Source: Talinum fruticosum
Taxonomy: Eukaryota > Streptophyta > Magnoliopsida > Caryophyllales > Talinaceae
Assembly (NCBI GenBank): GCA_021018815.1
Contig: JAITYX010000074.1
Location: 1,922,001 to 1,986,000 of the forward strand
Length of the DNA: 64,000 nucleotides
Direction: 5' to 3'
The notes under the pieces are model-generated. The model searched no databases, was not told the DNA's origin, and worked only from the letters and a program-made list of their open reading frames with translations. Shown one piece after another: positions 1 to 11,603 of this stretch. Position 1 is the stretch's first letter. Each line of letters starts with the position of its first letter. Both the position numbers and the translations under genes were made by a program.

Positions 1-990
1 TGTTATTCGAAGAATTTTAAACTTAACCCTTCTCCCAAAATGACCTTCCCATAGTTCACTACTTGTTTCCAACACGCATGTGTGCTGGTGTCGAGTTGAG
101 TGCTCTTCGATTTTCTGAAATTTTGCTTGTTTTTGACCAAAAATAAAGTGTCTGTTTGTCTATCTCCATGTTGAAATGTTGGAATATTTTAGGAGTAAAT
201 CAGGTCAAAAGACTTAAATGACTAGTCTATTGGTGTCATTTACTGTGCCTATTTGGCTGTTGTGATGGCAGAGGGCCTGGCCAGTCTTCAACCTTCTGTT
301 GTTGCATCAAATGAGACTTCAAGTCCTCTTACCTGGATGCTTTTCTGGAGTGGTTATCCTTTCGGCTGGCACTTTAATTACCTGCTTCTATCAGGGAGCA
401 AGATATTTATAAATTGATATATTTTTTTAAAAACTAAATAAATTGATAGAGCAACATATTCCATTTATGAAAACGTAATGAAATTGGCTTCAGTTCTTGT
501 AACATATTTACCTCAACTTGATTCAACTGTGAAATTCACTACTGAATTTGGATCTGATTGATGACTCTATGCATTGTAACTTTATTTAGTAAATTGGAGT
601 TGTCATGCTACCCCTTTAATCTACATGTGCGGTACACTTAGATTTCAAATTTGATACCTTGCAGATCTTAGAATTTCTTTCAGATGGTATTGAGTAGCTT
701 GGGGCAAAGGTGACAAAAGAGGGATTTATAGTTGCCTGCCCTGAGAATAACTCATCTGGTTTTCTTTGTCTTTCATTTTCTTCCTTTCCCTTTTGTGATT
801 GTTTCCTTCTCAAAAATTTGCATTTTAAGATGTTGCACGCAGATAGTTAGATTAATTCTATAAATTCCTCATTCAATCTCCTTTAAATTAACTTACAACA
901 ATATCATCCTAAATTCTCCAGTACTTTCTTAGCTGATGCCTTGCGATGTATATCTCAGCATGCCTTTAAATATTTATGATGATTTTGCAG
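1..990. other. Left-edge non-coding stretch, probably Derlin intron 1
   Basis: No exon is visible here. The next coding exon starts at 991 after a TTTTGCAG acceptor and begins inside the Derlin protein, after the first ~33 residues of the family. The first Derlin exon is therefore probably upstream of the window and this is likely intron. Sequence is ordinary AT-rich DNA without a repeat I recognise. Confidence 0.5.
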
Positions 991-3589
991 ATAATATCTC
1001 CATACAATCTCTATTTGAATCCTAAGCTGGTGATGAAACAATATCAATTCTGGCGACTTGTCACGAATTTTTTGTACTTCCGGAAAATGGGTAAAAATTA
1101 TTTGTTTTCGCTCATTTTCTTATATATATATCTGAGACATTCCTGTATTTATGTGTTTTGAAGGACTATCTGTTTGTTGTTAGACCTGGAAAACCTGACC
1201 GTCAATGTGATTATTTGTGCAAAAGATCCGAAACCAGATAGTTAGGCAACCTGATTTTAACTCAGACCTGAAATGATCCGACCCACAATTTACTTCACCA
1301 ACATCAAATGATTTTTTTTTTTTTGAGAAATGATTTTTTTTTTTTTGACAAACTTATTAGACATAGAGCCCAATAATGCTGAATGACCCATCTCATACCT
1401 GATTAGATCCAAATATTCCATCTTCTTGTTCTGAATTGATTTGGAAGGAATCCGATCAGTACCAAACTTGACCAAGTCATTTGTTGGGCCTATATATGGT
1501 TGCTTTGTAGGAATTGCAGGTTCTGATCCTATTTTTCATTCCTATTGATTCTGTTTTGTTTGTTTAATTTCCTGCAGCCACCTATTTAATTCTTTAGTCC
1601 AGTTTTGACTTGTATGGTTCTGTATCCTTGTGACTGAAATAACAAGTAGCCAGCAACTTGTCAATATGTTTGAGTGAAAATACCTTTCGCTGACTGATGA
1701 TCCCTAGTGTGTGAAGTTAACTATGACCAAGATTGCCAGGGTGAGTTTCACCAATCACTAGCATAAATATAGGAACTGCCTGGAAGCTGTTATATGTTCC
1801 AGATTTTAAAGGATATGACTGAACTGATGTAATTTTTTATAGCTTTTTATTCATATAGTGAGCATGGAACTTTGTTTTTAACATCTACATTTAAAGTGGC
1901 ATGTTGTAAGTAGACCTGGCAAAACTGACCCGAACCGAACGGGTCAACCCGAACGACCCGAAACCCAAACCGAACCGACATCCGAAACAGTTGAACCGAT
2001 TTTGACCCCAAAACCGAAATGAACCGACGCGAACCGAACCAATCCGAAATCTAATGAACCCGATTCCGACCCGAACTGAATGACCCAAACCGAAACCGAA
2101 TTGAACCGAAAATGACCCGAACCGAATCAGACCCGAATCGATTTAACCCAAATAAAAGTGACCCCGACATTTTTTTTGAGGATGGACTTTTGTGCCTATA
2201 GTGGTACAATTTTAAATTGATTTTTACCCAAAAAGTGACCCGATTACAACCCGATCTGAAATTAACCCGAATCGAATTCGAACGAGATTGACCCAAAGTT
2301 GAACCGAACTGAATTTGACCCGAACCGAAACCGAACGAACCCGAACGAGATCGACCTGAAGTTTACCCGAACTGAAGTTGACCCGAAGGTTACCCAAACC
2401 CGAAACCGAACCGGGCCCGAACAAGATCGACCCGAAGTTAACCCGAACTGAACTAACCCGAACCGAATGACCCGATTGCCAGGTATAGTTGTAAGCAATT
2501 TTATCTGATAGTGTAGTCGCTATATGTTCTATCCATTCTTGAACACTTCAAAACGTTTCTAAACTTACAAAACATTGCTTATCTTGCTGTTTTTTCATGC
2601 TTTTATTTTGGCAGATATGGGATTTTTCATTTTGTCTTTTGTCAGGAAAGCGTTTGGATGCTCAAAATAATATTAGTAATGGGCAACTTAGACCTTTCCA
2701 CCATTTTAAAAAAATGACTTATCTGTATTTTTAATTTATTGTGATCTTTTTAATTTATTGTGATCTTTTTGTCTTGTTGATAGATTTGGACTTCCTTTTC
2801 CACATGTTTTTCTCGGTCGATATTGTAAACTTCTTGAGGAGAACTCCTTTCGGGGGAGGACTGCAGATTTCTTCTATATGTTGTTATTTGGCGCTAGTCT
2901 TCTGACTGGAATTGTCCTTATTGGAGGAATGATCCCTTATGTCTCCGAGTCCTTTGCAAGAATCATATTTCTCAGCAATTCTCTGACTTTCATGATGGTT
3001 AGTTCCATCTGGCTTGCTAATCAAATCACGTTTTGGTCTTATCTGTTCCTGAACACATTTTCACATTCATTGTCTTGATGTGCAGGTTTATGTTTGGAGC
3101 AAGCAAAATCCTCACATCCTTATGAGTTTCTTAGGTCTCTTTTCATTTACAGCAGCTTATCTACCATGGGTAAGAAATCCTTTGGTCACGAACTTTCTGT
3201 CTTTGATGATGGAAACTATATATCCAATGCTAACTTTGTTTTCTGCCATTCCAGGTCCTTTTGGGATTCTCAATCCTCGTTGGTGCCAGCCCTTGGGTTG
3301 ATCTACTGGTATTTTCTCTCATCCTTTTGTGTCTTCCATTTAATTGGTATTGCATGTATATGGCATAAGGTGAATTCTTGCTTTGGGAATCTTGTTAGAA
3401 GAGAAAGTCACTTTTGCTGGAGTTTTGAGTGTTTCAAGCAAAGGCATGGCACTTTCCGAAGCCTGTGAAAATTGACACTCTCACCATCCCGTTCTTTTCT
3501 TCATAGCCAACAAATTTTTGTCCCAAATTGACTTTCTTAAATGCTCACTAAATGTAATTTCAACCTATTGTATACAGATTCTTCACTAA

Positions 3590-3620
<31 letters not shown>

Positions 3621-5670
3621 GTATAATTAATTAGTAGATCTTGTGTGAGACCTTTTCACTTAAAATTATTGTGAGACGGAAACTTTTATAACAACTTTAA
3701 ATCCATGAAGAGTGACTAATAATTCATTTAAGGGTTACTCTAATAAAAGTTGACCTCTTGATAAATTATTAATCACTTTCAAGTAGAAAACCACTCTAGT
3801 ACAAGTTATTAATTATATTAAAATCTTCAAAAGTCACTTCTAATGAAGTCCGTCTCACAATAATTTTTACGTAAGACGGTCTCATATAAGTATCTCGTGT
3901 GTATATATATCAATCTCCTTAGAATGTGTGCTTTTTCATTTTGGAAGAAAATAACGGAATAGTGGGAGTATGGGAGTATGTTAATACTCCCTCCGTTTCA
4001 TAATACTTGTCGTTTTTGAGTCGTTTTTGGGTTGTGATGTAATATTAAGGATACACAAAATTCATGAGAAAATTTGTCTTAAAAGACTAAATTGCCGTAA
4101 GGTTCTATTAGAAATAAAAAATGCAACCCAAACAAGGAGAGAAAAAAGCAAGTAATGAGGATAAAATCTTTAAACTAATCATTAACATGTTATTGGGATT
4201 GTAAAGTGACATATATTGTGAAATATAAAAAATTAGTTAAAGTGACATGTATTGTGAAATGGAGGGAGTATGTTATAGGGTTGTCAGTACAAGCTTTTTA
4301 AAATTTTAGATTTTTCATGATTTTGGATTTATTAAGTGGGAAACTTAGTTGTTGATGTTGTGAAAAAAAGGATATTACATTTTATGCACCTGAATTTTTG
4401 ATAAATTCCTTTGGACACAATCTGTATATGTTCAACAGAGTTAAATTGATAAATATTACTACTAGAATTCATACTTATTTCGACACCACTCCAAATAGAT
4501 TTTTCAAAAAATGTGGGTACCGAATGGAATATCAGAAAAGAGGTGTTGGCATCTCTTCTTTGTTGACCTAGCTCAATCACATACCCAACCATACAACCTA
4601 AACTTCTCAAAAGCTTCAGATCAGAAAACCTGAACAGTTTTTGACAACCCAAGCCAAATTAGCGTGAAATTTCTTTGGCTGAATTCGTCACATTTTCTTA
4701 ATAAGCAAATTGGTCAAACTCGTGATCCCTAGTTTAATTGAAAATTATCTAGCTTGAATCTGTCTCAGGTATTCGACCAGCCTATTCTAGCTTGCTTTGA
4801 TGACTCATTTGCCGGGCCCTCAATTAGATGAGATTTACATTGATCTTCCATATTGAAAACTATCTAGCAAGGAAGTCCTTGGAAGCAATCTTAACCAAAC
4901 AAATTTCCTTACAGTCCCATTTCGTAGGATGTGCTTGGGGGAAGATCAGATGTACATAGCCTAGCCTTAAATTACATGTTTGTTTCTGTAAGATGCTAGT
5001 TGTAAAACTTGTTGATCACCTACTGCTACATAATAGTATAAGTAGAGGATAAAGAATAGTTTAGCAAAGACATTTTATTCAATCATCTACAATATGAACG
5101 TGAAAAAACACACCTACAACTGGCCTTTTTTGTTCAAGGCTTGAAAGTCTATGGACTCTGCAGCCCAGTAGGAAATCCATTCTGCAGTTAGATGGTCACT
5201 TTGGATCATTTCAAGTTTTAAAACAGTTGAAGTGCAAAACACATTTCCTGTCAAAATAATTGGCATAAGAAAGTTGCCCTTAAGGTGAGAATACATTCAG
5301 TTGCCACTCAAAATTTGATCACAACCTTATATTACTTTTGGAAGGCTGTCCGAATCAATTGATGAATTCCGTTGTATATCTGTTTAAATCTCACTCATAT
5401 AAGAAATTCTGGTAGCCATTTTTTATTTTTTATTTGCCTTGGCGTCCACAAGCGAAAAAGTATTGGTGGTTTTTTTTTCTTTTTCAGGGAATGATTGCAG
5501 GACATGCATATTACTTCCTGGGAGATGTATATCCAAGGATGACAGGGCGTCGCCCTCTTAAAACTCCATCCTTGATTAAGGCCTTGTTTGCAGAGGAACC
5601 TGTTGTGATGGCACAGCCTGGAGATGTTCGTTTTGCTCCCCCACCGGCAGAGCAACTCCACCAAGATTAG
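991..5670 (+). CDS. Derlin (Derlin-2 type), 5' partial, one frame break
   Basis: Derlins are inactive rhomboid-like ER membrane proteins that help move misfolded proteins out of the ER for degradation (ERAD). Exons: 991-1090, 2784-2997, 3086-3169, 3255-3308 and 5488-5670 (stop), all with GT/AG borders. Seen in the protein: ISPYNLYLNP, the Derlin WR motif in QFWRLVTNFLYFRKM, GGMIPY, LSNSLTFMM, and a GxxxG in the last membrane segment (GMIAG). The tail ends RFAPPPAEQLHQD, as in plant Derlin-2. The visible exons give about 211 residues; with ~33 missing at the N-terminus this matches the usual ~244. In exon 2784-2997 the run of five T at 2807-2811 is one base short: the frame reads DLDFLFHMFF and then must shift to continue GRYCKLLEENSFRGRTADFF. 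The 3309-5487 intron is large and holds two MITEs. Identity is certain; whether the break is real is not. Confidence 0.93.
1911..2487. mobile_element. hAT-like MITE filled with a GACCCGAACC-type satellite, in a Derlin intron
   Basis: The ends are inverted repeats (TAGACCTGGCAA at the left, TTGCCAGGTATA at the right, 11 of 12 matching). They are flanked by the perfect 8-bp direct repeat GTTGTAAG at 1903-1910 and 2488-2495. An 8-bp target duplication with a TA-G type terminus fits the hAT superfamily. The interior is almost entirely a degenerate array of GACCCGAACCGAA-like units with no coding capacity. A related but truncated start (TAGACCTGGAAAACCTGACC) lies near 1182 in the same intron. Confidence 0.75.
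3591..3624. repeat. (GT)n(TA)n microsatellite
   Basis: A run of GT repeats passes directly into TA repeats inside the last Derlin intron. Confidence 0.9.
3632..3896. mobile_element. MITE with GTGAGACC-type inverted ends
   Basis: The left end AGATCTTGTGTGAGACC and the right end CGGTCTCATATAAGTATCT are imperfect inverted repeats around about 260 bp of AT-rich non-coding DNA in the Derlin intron. The exact borders and target duplication are not clear. Confidence 0.5.
3987..4268. mobile_element. Stowaway-like MITE (CTCCCTCCGTTTC ends)
   Basis: The element starts CTCCCTCCGTTTCATAATAC and ends GTATTGTGAAATGGAGGGAG, about 20-bp inverted repeats, and is flanked by TA on both sides (3985-3986 and 4269-4270). 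TA target duplication with CTCCCTCCGT ends is the classic Tc1/mariner-derived Stowaway pattern. Near the right end a ~35-bp unit (AAGTGACATRTATTGTGAAAT) is tandemly duplicated. It lies in the last Derlin intron. Confidence 0.85.
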
Positions 5671-7240
5671 ATTAGCCCACCTTGTTCTAAACCAAACCGT
5701 ATAGGAGGTTTTGAGTGATACCATTTCATCCGAGAGACAATGGTGAACCACAAAACTACTAGTCATCCCTGATATATGGTGGTGTTTGCCATACAGGTAT
5801 TTCAACATTAGTGAAACCAAGAAAAATTCATCATATCTCTTGGTGAGAGTGTCTCGCCCGAGAAGTTCGGTTAATGAGGTTCGCTTTTGCTTGTAATTAT
5901 TTGTTGGTGTGTTAGGGGTGAGATATGGTGTTGTTTGCCATACATACAGGTAATTTAATTAGCTGATGATCTAGGTATACTTATTGTATCAATGCCCTAT
6001 TGGGTTTAATTGTACTTGTGTGCAAACTTTTGATTCAACCTCTTTGTGCAGTTAAAATTAGTCAAACAGGAAATTTTTGTGTCAAAACTGATCAGCACAA
6101 TAAATGATATTAAGGTGATTTCTATTTTACTGTAACAATTGTTAGGTGCATTTGTTTGAAAAAGACTAAACGTCTTCAGCGAAGCTCTTAACAATCTCTA
6201 CATTTCCTTTTCACATCTATTGACAATTTGCAATTGCTTAATGGGTATACTAACTTTTTGGTCATTAATCAGTAGTATTCATGAAAAACTAATTAAAATA
6301 GAACACTTTTTCCTCCAAGATTCTAAAATAACATCAATTTTAAGAAATATTCAAGAAGTAACCAAATTTTGTTTACTAGTAAGTAATTCATTACATTATA
6401 ATAGCATGCATCATGCACAATTATAACTTGATAATTTGCTAAATTTATAAGGTTAGGGGAACATTTCCAACATCCATGCTTTAAGGCCAAATAGAATTCA
6501 CATGAGAGTCCAACACAATCTGTTACCTTATTATTGTAAATATCCTCCTCCTCTCTCAAAAAACTTTAGTCCCTCCACAAATAGCCCTAACCTCCATCTA
6601 TTTCAATAAGGGGCTGTCATCAACTCTAATTGCTGATGATGGTAAGCCTGAGCTCTCGTACTTGTTGAAGTTTTGCTTAATTTTAATGTATTTATTAGTT
6701 TTTTGTATTTCTTTTCAATAAATTTTTTCTCCATTTTGAGAAAGTTTAATTGTTTACTTTATCACTATTAGTGTCAATTGGGTTCTCACCTTTACTCTGT
6801 GAGTTAGGTTGTTATCATCTCTAATGTGAGTTTAGGTCATCACCTTCGTAGAATTGATCGTAGATTTGGAGATTTGGAAGTAATTTTCTTATGAAGTACG
6901 ATTTAAATGTTATCGTTTTGATCTACTTATTTCGATTAATAAATGAGTCAATAACGGAATTTTATGCGATTTGATTATGTCGATCATCCTTTCAAATATA
7001 ATCTATCATGTTAGATAGAAACATGTTTTATGAAGTTATATTATAACTCCCCGACATTGGGAAAGATACATTGATGTTGGAGAATGATGGTTGGAGGCAA
7101 GAAGAACAATATAAATTTAGAGTTGGTCAGCTATATATCTACTATTAACTTTTTAGAAATAAAGGTTTATTTTGATCTTTTAGATTCATTTTTGTTTGAA
7201 GTTATTTATTGTAGATGCCGTGTGACTTCTCATTAACGAA
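5671..7240. other. Derlin 3' flank and spacer
   Basis: The Derlin 3' untranslated region follows the stop at 5670; I see no clear poly(A) signal close to it. The rest is AT-rich spacer without a recognisable gene or repeat border. Confidence 0.5.
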
Positions 7241-7254
7241 TTTTGCCTTTTTCT

Positions 7255-7650
7255 GCTACCATTTCGCATAGCGGATGCTTCGCTACCAACACTAACGCTG
7301 ACCCCAAATAGAAGTCCCGACTTGAATAAAATTTCCATCCCAACATCTAATCACAAATCCTCCAACAACCGATAATGACGACTTCAATCCATCAAAGTTG
7401 ATTTTAATGAATCCCCTCGGTGGCTTGTTCCATCTAACAAATTGAGTTGAAGTGGTGAATAATGATGAATGATTAATAGATTATGGATTGATATGGTGAT
7501 CCAATCTCCCTCTAACCTTCCATTTTGCTCATGATCTTTTGGTCCGTATAATTGTAGCAGTTGAATTATAGTTGCCATTATTGAAAACTACCTCATCATT
7601 TTGACTTTTCCACATGCTCCATAACAAATTAACCATTCATATCAATTGAT
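7255..7650 (-). pseudogene. LINE RNase H domain remnant
   Basis: On the minus strand, reading from about 7640 down, the translation gives LLWSMWKSQNDEVVFNN, the usual lead-in of plant LINE-derived RNase H proteins. WNKPPRGFIKINFDG and VVGGFVIR follow, the RNase H core with its first catalytic Asp region. Stops and small frame changes interrupt it, and no reverse transcriptase is visible upstream. It is a 5'-truncated, dead LINE fragment. Confidence 0.7.
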
Positions 7651-8084
7651 TTAGTTTTTAAGTTCCTGAACCTATTAATATAGTAGTGAAAGAGAGGTTC
7701 CGCAGTTGGCTGGTATTCAATTCAAGCCACTTGTGTTGATACGCTATATCCCATGTTTTCTTTATATAGGGATACTATGAAAAAAGATGGTAATCGATTC
7801 ACAATCAGCTTGACCCAAATGATTATAAAGTTCATTTAGAATATTATTCGAGTGTAAAACACATTTCATAATTGAACTTACAAAAGAGAAGACTATCATC
7901 AGCAAATAGTAGACATAAGATTTTCTGTAATTGGGGATAAATTTTAATTTCAATTCTTGATTTAGGTTACATTACACATTTGTGTAGTCTATAAACCAAA
8001 ACATTGATACAAAGAATAAACAAATATGATGAGAAAGACCTTGTAAATTTTCTTGGGTAGCGAGCAGAGTTTTGTTTTTTGTTT

Positions 8085-8985
8085 TTCCTTGACTAATTTT
8101 TCCTTATTATATTGATTTTCTGCCCAAGTATACGAAAGTGTACTTTACCATTGTTTGAAAAGCTATGTAGTTCCCTTTCCACTATTTGACTGTTTTTAAT
8201 TTTGATTCCTACATCACCACATACCTCACAAAGAACAAGCTTTTCTTTGGCTTAACAGCCAAGTATTAATGGTAATTAATGTTAAAATAAATAATGCTAA
8301 ATTAGTTATTTTTTTGGTGATTATGGTGAATTAATATTGTGAGATTAAAGAAGTCAAATGTAACTTATGTTATCACGCACTAAATAGTTTTCTAAGAGCA
8401 ATTATGCGATTCTTGGTTTGTACGTTTGAGTTTGATTTTCTTTGTTCAAAATAAAGTGATTAAAAGAAGCAACGGTCAACCTTTTGGCCTGAAAAACATG
8501 CCTTGGCTTAGACCTGGATGAAACATTGAAACTATATTTGTCCAGAGGAGTTTATACCTTATAAATTGGTCATATGATTTAGATATGGGTTAGTTAAAGT
8601 TCAAACTATGTCATATTTCAAATCAACGATATTTTAGTAGGTCAATGATTTTTTGTATTGATTGACTTTGAGTCAACTAAAGTTTGGTTCAATAAACTTA
8701 TCTAGTAAAAAGAAGTAATTTTGTAGGAAATTTGAGGTGAGATTCGATGCGGTCAGTTCACTTCAATTTGGGTTTTGAATTTGATTTCGAGTGTTTCCTA
8801 TAAATATGGATATAGGTAGTTTGGATTGGATTTCACATATCAGGTCAATTTTCCTATAGACATACTTGGTACTCTCTTTTGAACTTATTGTATGCATAAA
8901 ATGAAATAATAAATGTTAATATATAAACCGTCTTAATTAAAAGTTTAAACTAATTATTAAAGATATAAAAATAAGTTCTAAAAAT
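8085..8985. repeat. Segmental duplication, copy 1
   Basis: This stretch is repeated in direct orientation at about 9235-10160. Shared landmarks include TACTTTACCATTGTTTGAAA, CATACCTCACAAAG, the sequence around AATAAAGTGATTAAAAG, and AATTAAAAGTTTAAA near the end. Divergence is moderate with many small indels. Neither copy shows coding sequence. Borders are approximate. Confidence 0.8.
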
Positions 8986-9234
8986 ATGTCATGTTTTTCA
9001 AGTATCAAATCCTCCAACCATGCAAGAATATAAAATCATTTTCTGGACATTCAACAATCATCAACTTGAGTTTTTGTGGTTGAGTTGGTTCTTGAATATA
9101 ATATTAGAGCCTTATGAGTAGGAGGTCTCAAGTTCAAATCTCAACAAACTCCGTATTAACTCCAAATTCTTTCAACCCGATATATATTGATTTATTGTTT
9201 TTTTTTTTTCTGGGGAAGCTAACAACTTTTTTTC

Positions 9235-10160
9235 TTTTCTTCCCCTTGAGTAGGTTTTTCCTTCTATATATTGATTTCTGCCAAGGTACGAGAGTGTACT
9301 TTACCATTGTTTGAAAAGCAATGTGTAGTTCCCTTACCACAAGTTGACTATTTTCAATTTTCATTCCTACATCACCGCATACCTCACAAAGTACAAGCTT
9401 TTTATTGGCTTGACATTCAACTACTAATGGCATAGATTTTTTTGGGTGCTTATGGTGCATTATTTATGTGCGATTACAGAAGTCAAATTTAAATTATGCT
9501 ATCATGCACTATAGTTTTCTAAGGGCAATTACGCGATTCTTGGCAAGCAAGGTTAATCCTCACACCCAAAAAAGAAAAAAAGACACTTTGCTATGTTTGA
9601 ACAGACTCAATCAATGGTTTTATATGTTGTTTGGGTTTGATTTTCTTTGTTCAAATAAAGTGATTAAAAGAGACAATCATCTAACCTTTTTGTGCCGAAA
9701 GACGTGCCTTAAGTTAGAGCTTAATGAAACAATATTGGCTTATGTGAGTCTAGACTTGACAAATGGGTCGTTCGATTCGGATATGAGTCAAATTAAGTTA
9801 GTTTGACCTAACAACGACATTTTAGGTAGGGTTAGTGGTTTTCGGTACAAATCAATTGATGTCTCTAGTAAGTTTGTCTTATAAAAAGAAGCAATTTTGT
9901 ATGAAATTTCATATTGGATTGGTTGCGGTTAGTTCAGTTCAGTTATGGCTTTGAATCCAATTTCGGATGTGCCTATTAATTTTGGTACTTGGTTAATGAT
10001 GGATATGGGTTATTTATATCGAGTTTCACATCTTATCGGAGATCTACGCGGAACTCTCATTTGAACTCAACGTATGCATATATGATATAATAAACTGTCA
10101 ATATACAAACTAAATTAATTAAAAGTTTAAAATGATAATTGAAAATACAAAAATAAGTTC
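9235..10160. repeat. Segmental duplication, copy 2
   Basis: Second direct copy of the 8085-8985 segment, about 1.15 kb away. The landmarks occur in the same order. Short open frames here do not resemble any known protein. Confidence 0.8.
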
Positions 10161-10736
10161 TGAAAGTATCAAGCCATTCATGGACATCAAAATTTCTTGC
10201 TTAGGACCTCCATTTCTTTTCTTTGGAGCAATTAATGTATTAAAATCAACGTAGACAGAGTTGAACCAGGTATCTATCTAGTAACAACTTCCAGAGATTT
10301 CACCATTTGGGACAATTAGCTATAGTTATGTGATCCTGGCTTAGCTAAGCTTTTGCCAATGTGACATTCGCATTGGGCATGATTTACATGCATTTACCGT
10401 ACCGAACATCGTTAGATAAATAGGGCGAAAAAGATTGCTCGCTTTACAAACTTGTTCCCTTGACAGAGATGTGGGTAGGTGAGTTTTTACCTATTAAAAA
10501 ACCATACACACGCACACAATAAGATGCCATGCAGTCCATACTCAACCACTTACATTACTTTAATTCCTCAAATCCAGTCTATATAAAAGCCCTTATTTTA
10601 TACTACATGATCAAAAATCTTATCAATGTGCGGCTCATAGGCAATACTGAGTTTAGAATCATATTTACATTACACTCATGTCATCATTATTACATCACTA
10701 TGGTCCCCTGATGTAATGCGCGGTTAGGTATGGATA

Positions 10737-11060
10737 GGTAAAATGAATTAGATTTGATAATCGGGTCATTTGAGTTAGTTTCCATTTGGGTTAATTGGGT
10801 TCAGGTCATATTCGCGTCATTACAATTCGGTTAAATTTCGGGATGGGTCGGGTTCGGGTTCGGATCGGATCAACTTTGTATCAACTTATATTTGATTCAA
10901 TGAGCTTATCTTATAGAAACAAAACACTTTGGTGAAAAATATTTGGGTCGGATTCAGTTCGATTAGGGTTCGGATCATCTCAATTTGACTTTTTAAGTGT
11001 CGGGTCGGTTTTGGTCTAGTTCGAGTTTCGGGTCATTAGTTTGGGTCGGGTCACGTTTTC
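10737..11060. repeat. Degenerate GGGTCGGGTTCGG-type low-complexity repeat
   Basis: This stretch is rich in GGGTC, GGGTTCGG and TCGGGTC words. It is the reverse complement of the satellite inside the MITE at 1911-2487, and is probably a decayed relative in the opposite orientation. No terminal repeats are visible. Confidence 0.55.
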
Positions 11061-11457
11061 TAAGTTTAAAGTGAATGATCATTTATCGAAATTTTAAGCT
11101 TAACAGACATAGACCTACATTATTTACAATTTATATAGAAAAACAAAAATTTCAGAAAACGATGATAATGTGTATTTGTATATATAGATAACCTGTGATA
11201 TTATCTTCTCTAAAAATGTGACAAATTCTTATCTCTGTAGTAAAATGAGATTGCATATTTGAATAGTCTTTTTGTATTAGAAGAGATCAACGTCGCCCAT
11301 ATTTTACTCTCACCCCTTCCCTCCCGAAACTGAAATCTAGCATTTGAATATTAGTACGTATGAGCCAAGTCAAACAGAAGAAAAAGCCAACGCCATTAAA
11401 ACCTGGTCAACATTCTGACCCATTGTACTTGTTTTCCTCCCTTTGGTTTGGTTGTAG

Positions 11458-11465
11458 TATAAATA
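11458..11465 (+). promoter_or_regulatory. TATA box of the 11604 gene
   Basis: TATAAATA lies 139 nt before the start codon at 11604, leaving about 100 nt of 5' untranslated region. Confidence 0.6.
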
Positions 11466-11603
11466 ACTTGTTATTTCACACCTACATATATCACCAACCC
11501 CCACAAAAAGGAGAACAAAAAACTAAGCTTATCCCACAACACTGAGTTATTAAACAACTTCTTTCCACCACAGATTATATTCATTAATTCATACCTTCCA
11601 AAT

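Noticed and set aside
1911..2487. Short regularly spaced repeats suggesting a CRISPR-like array
   Set aside because: Units are short, degenerate and contiguous with no unique spacers, and this is a plant nuclear genome.
1891..2498. Several overlapping minus-strand open frames rich in Arg, Phe, Gly and Val
   Set aside because: They are translations of the GACCCGAACC-type satellite inside the MITE; the repeat is open in several frames at once.
5434..5487. Extending the last Derlin exon upstream from 5488
   Set aside because: A TTTTTCAG acceptor lies at 5480-5487 and the protein resumes exactly with GMIAGHAYYF; the upstream translation is unlike Derlin.
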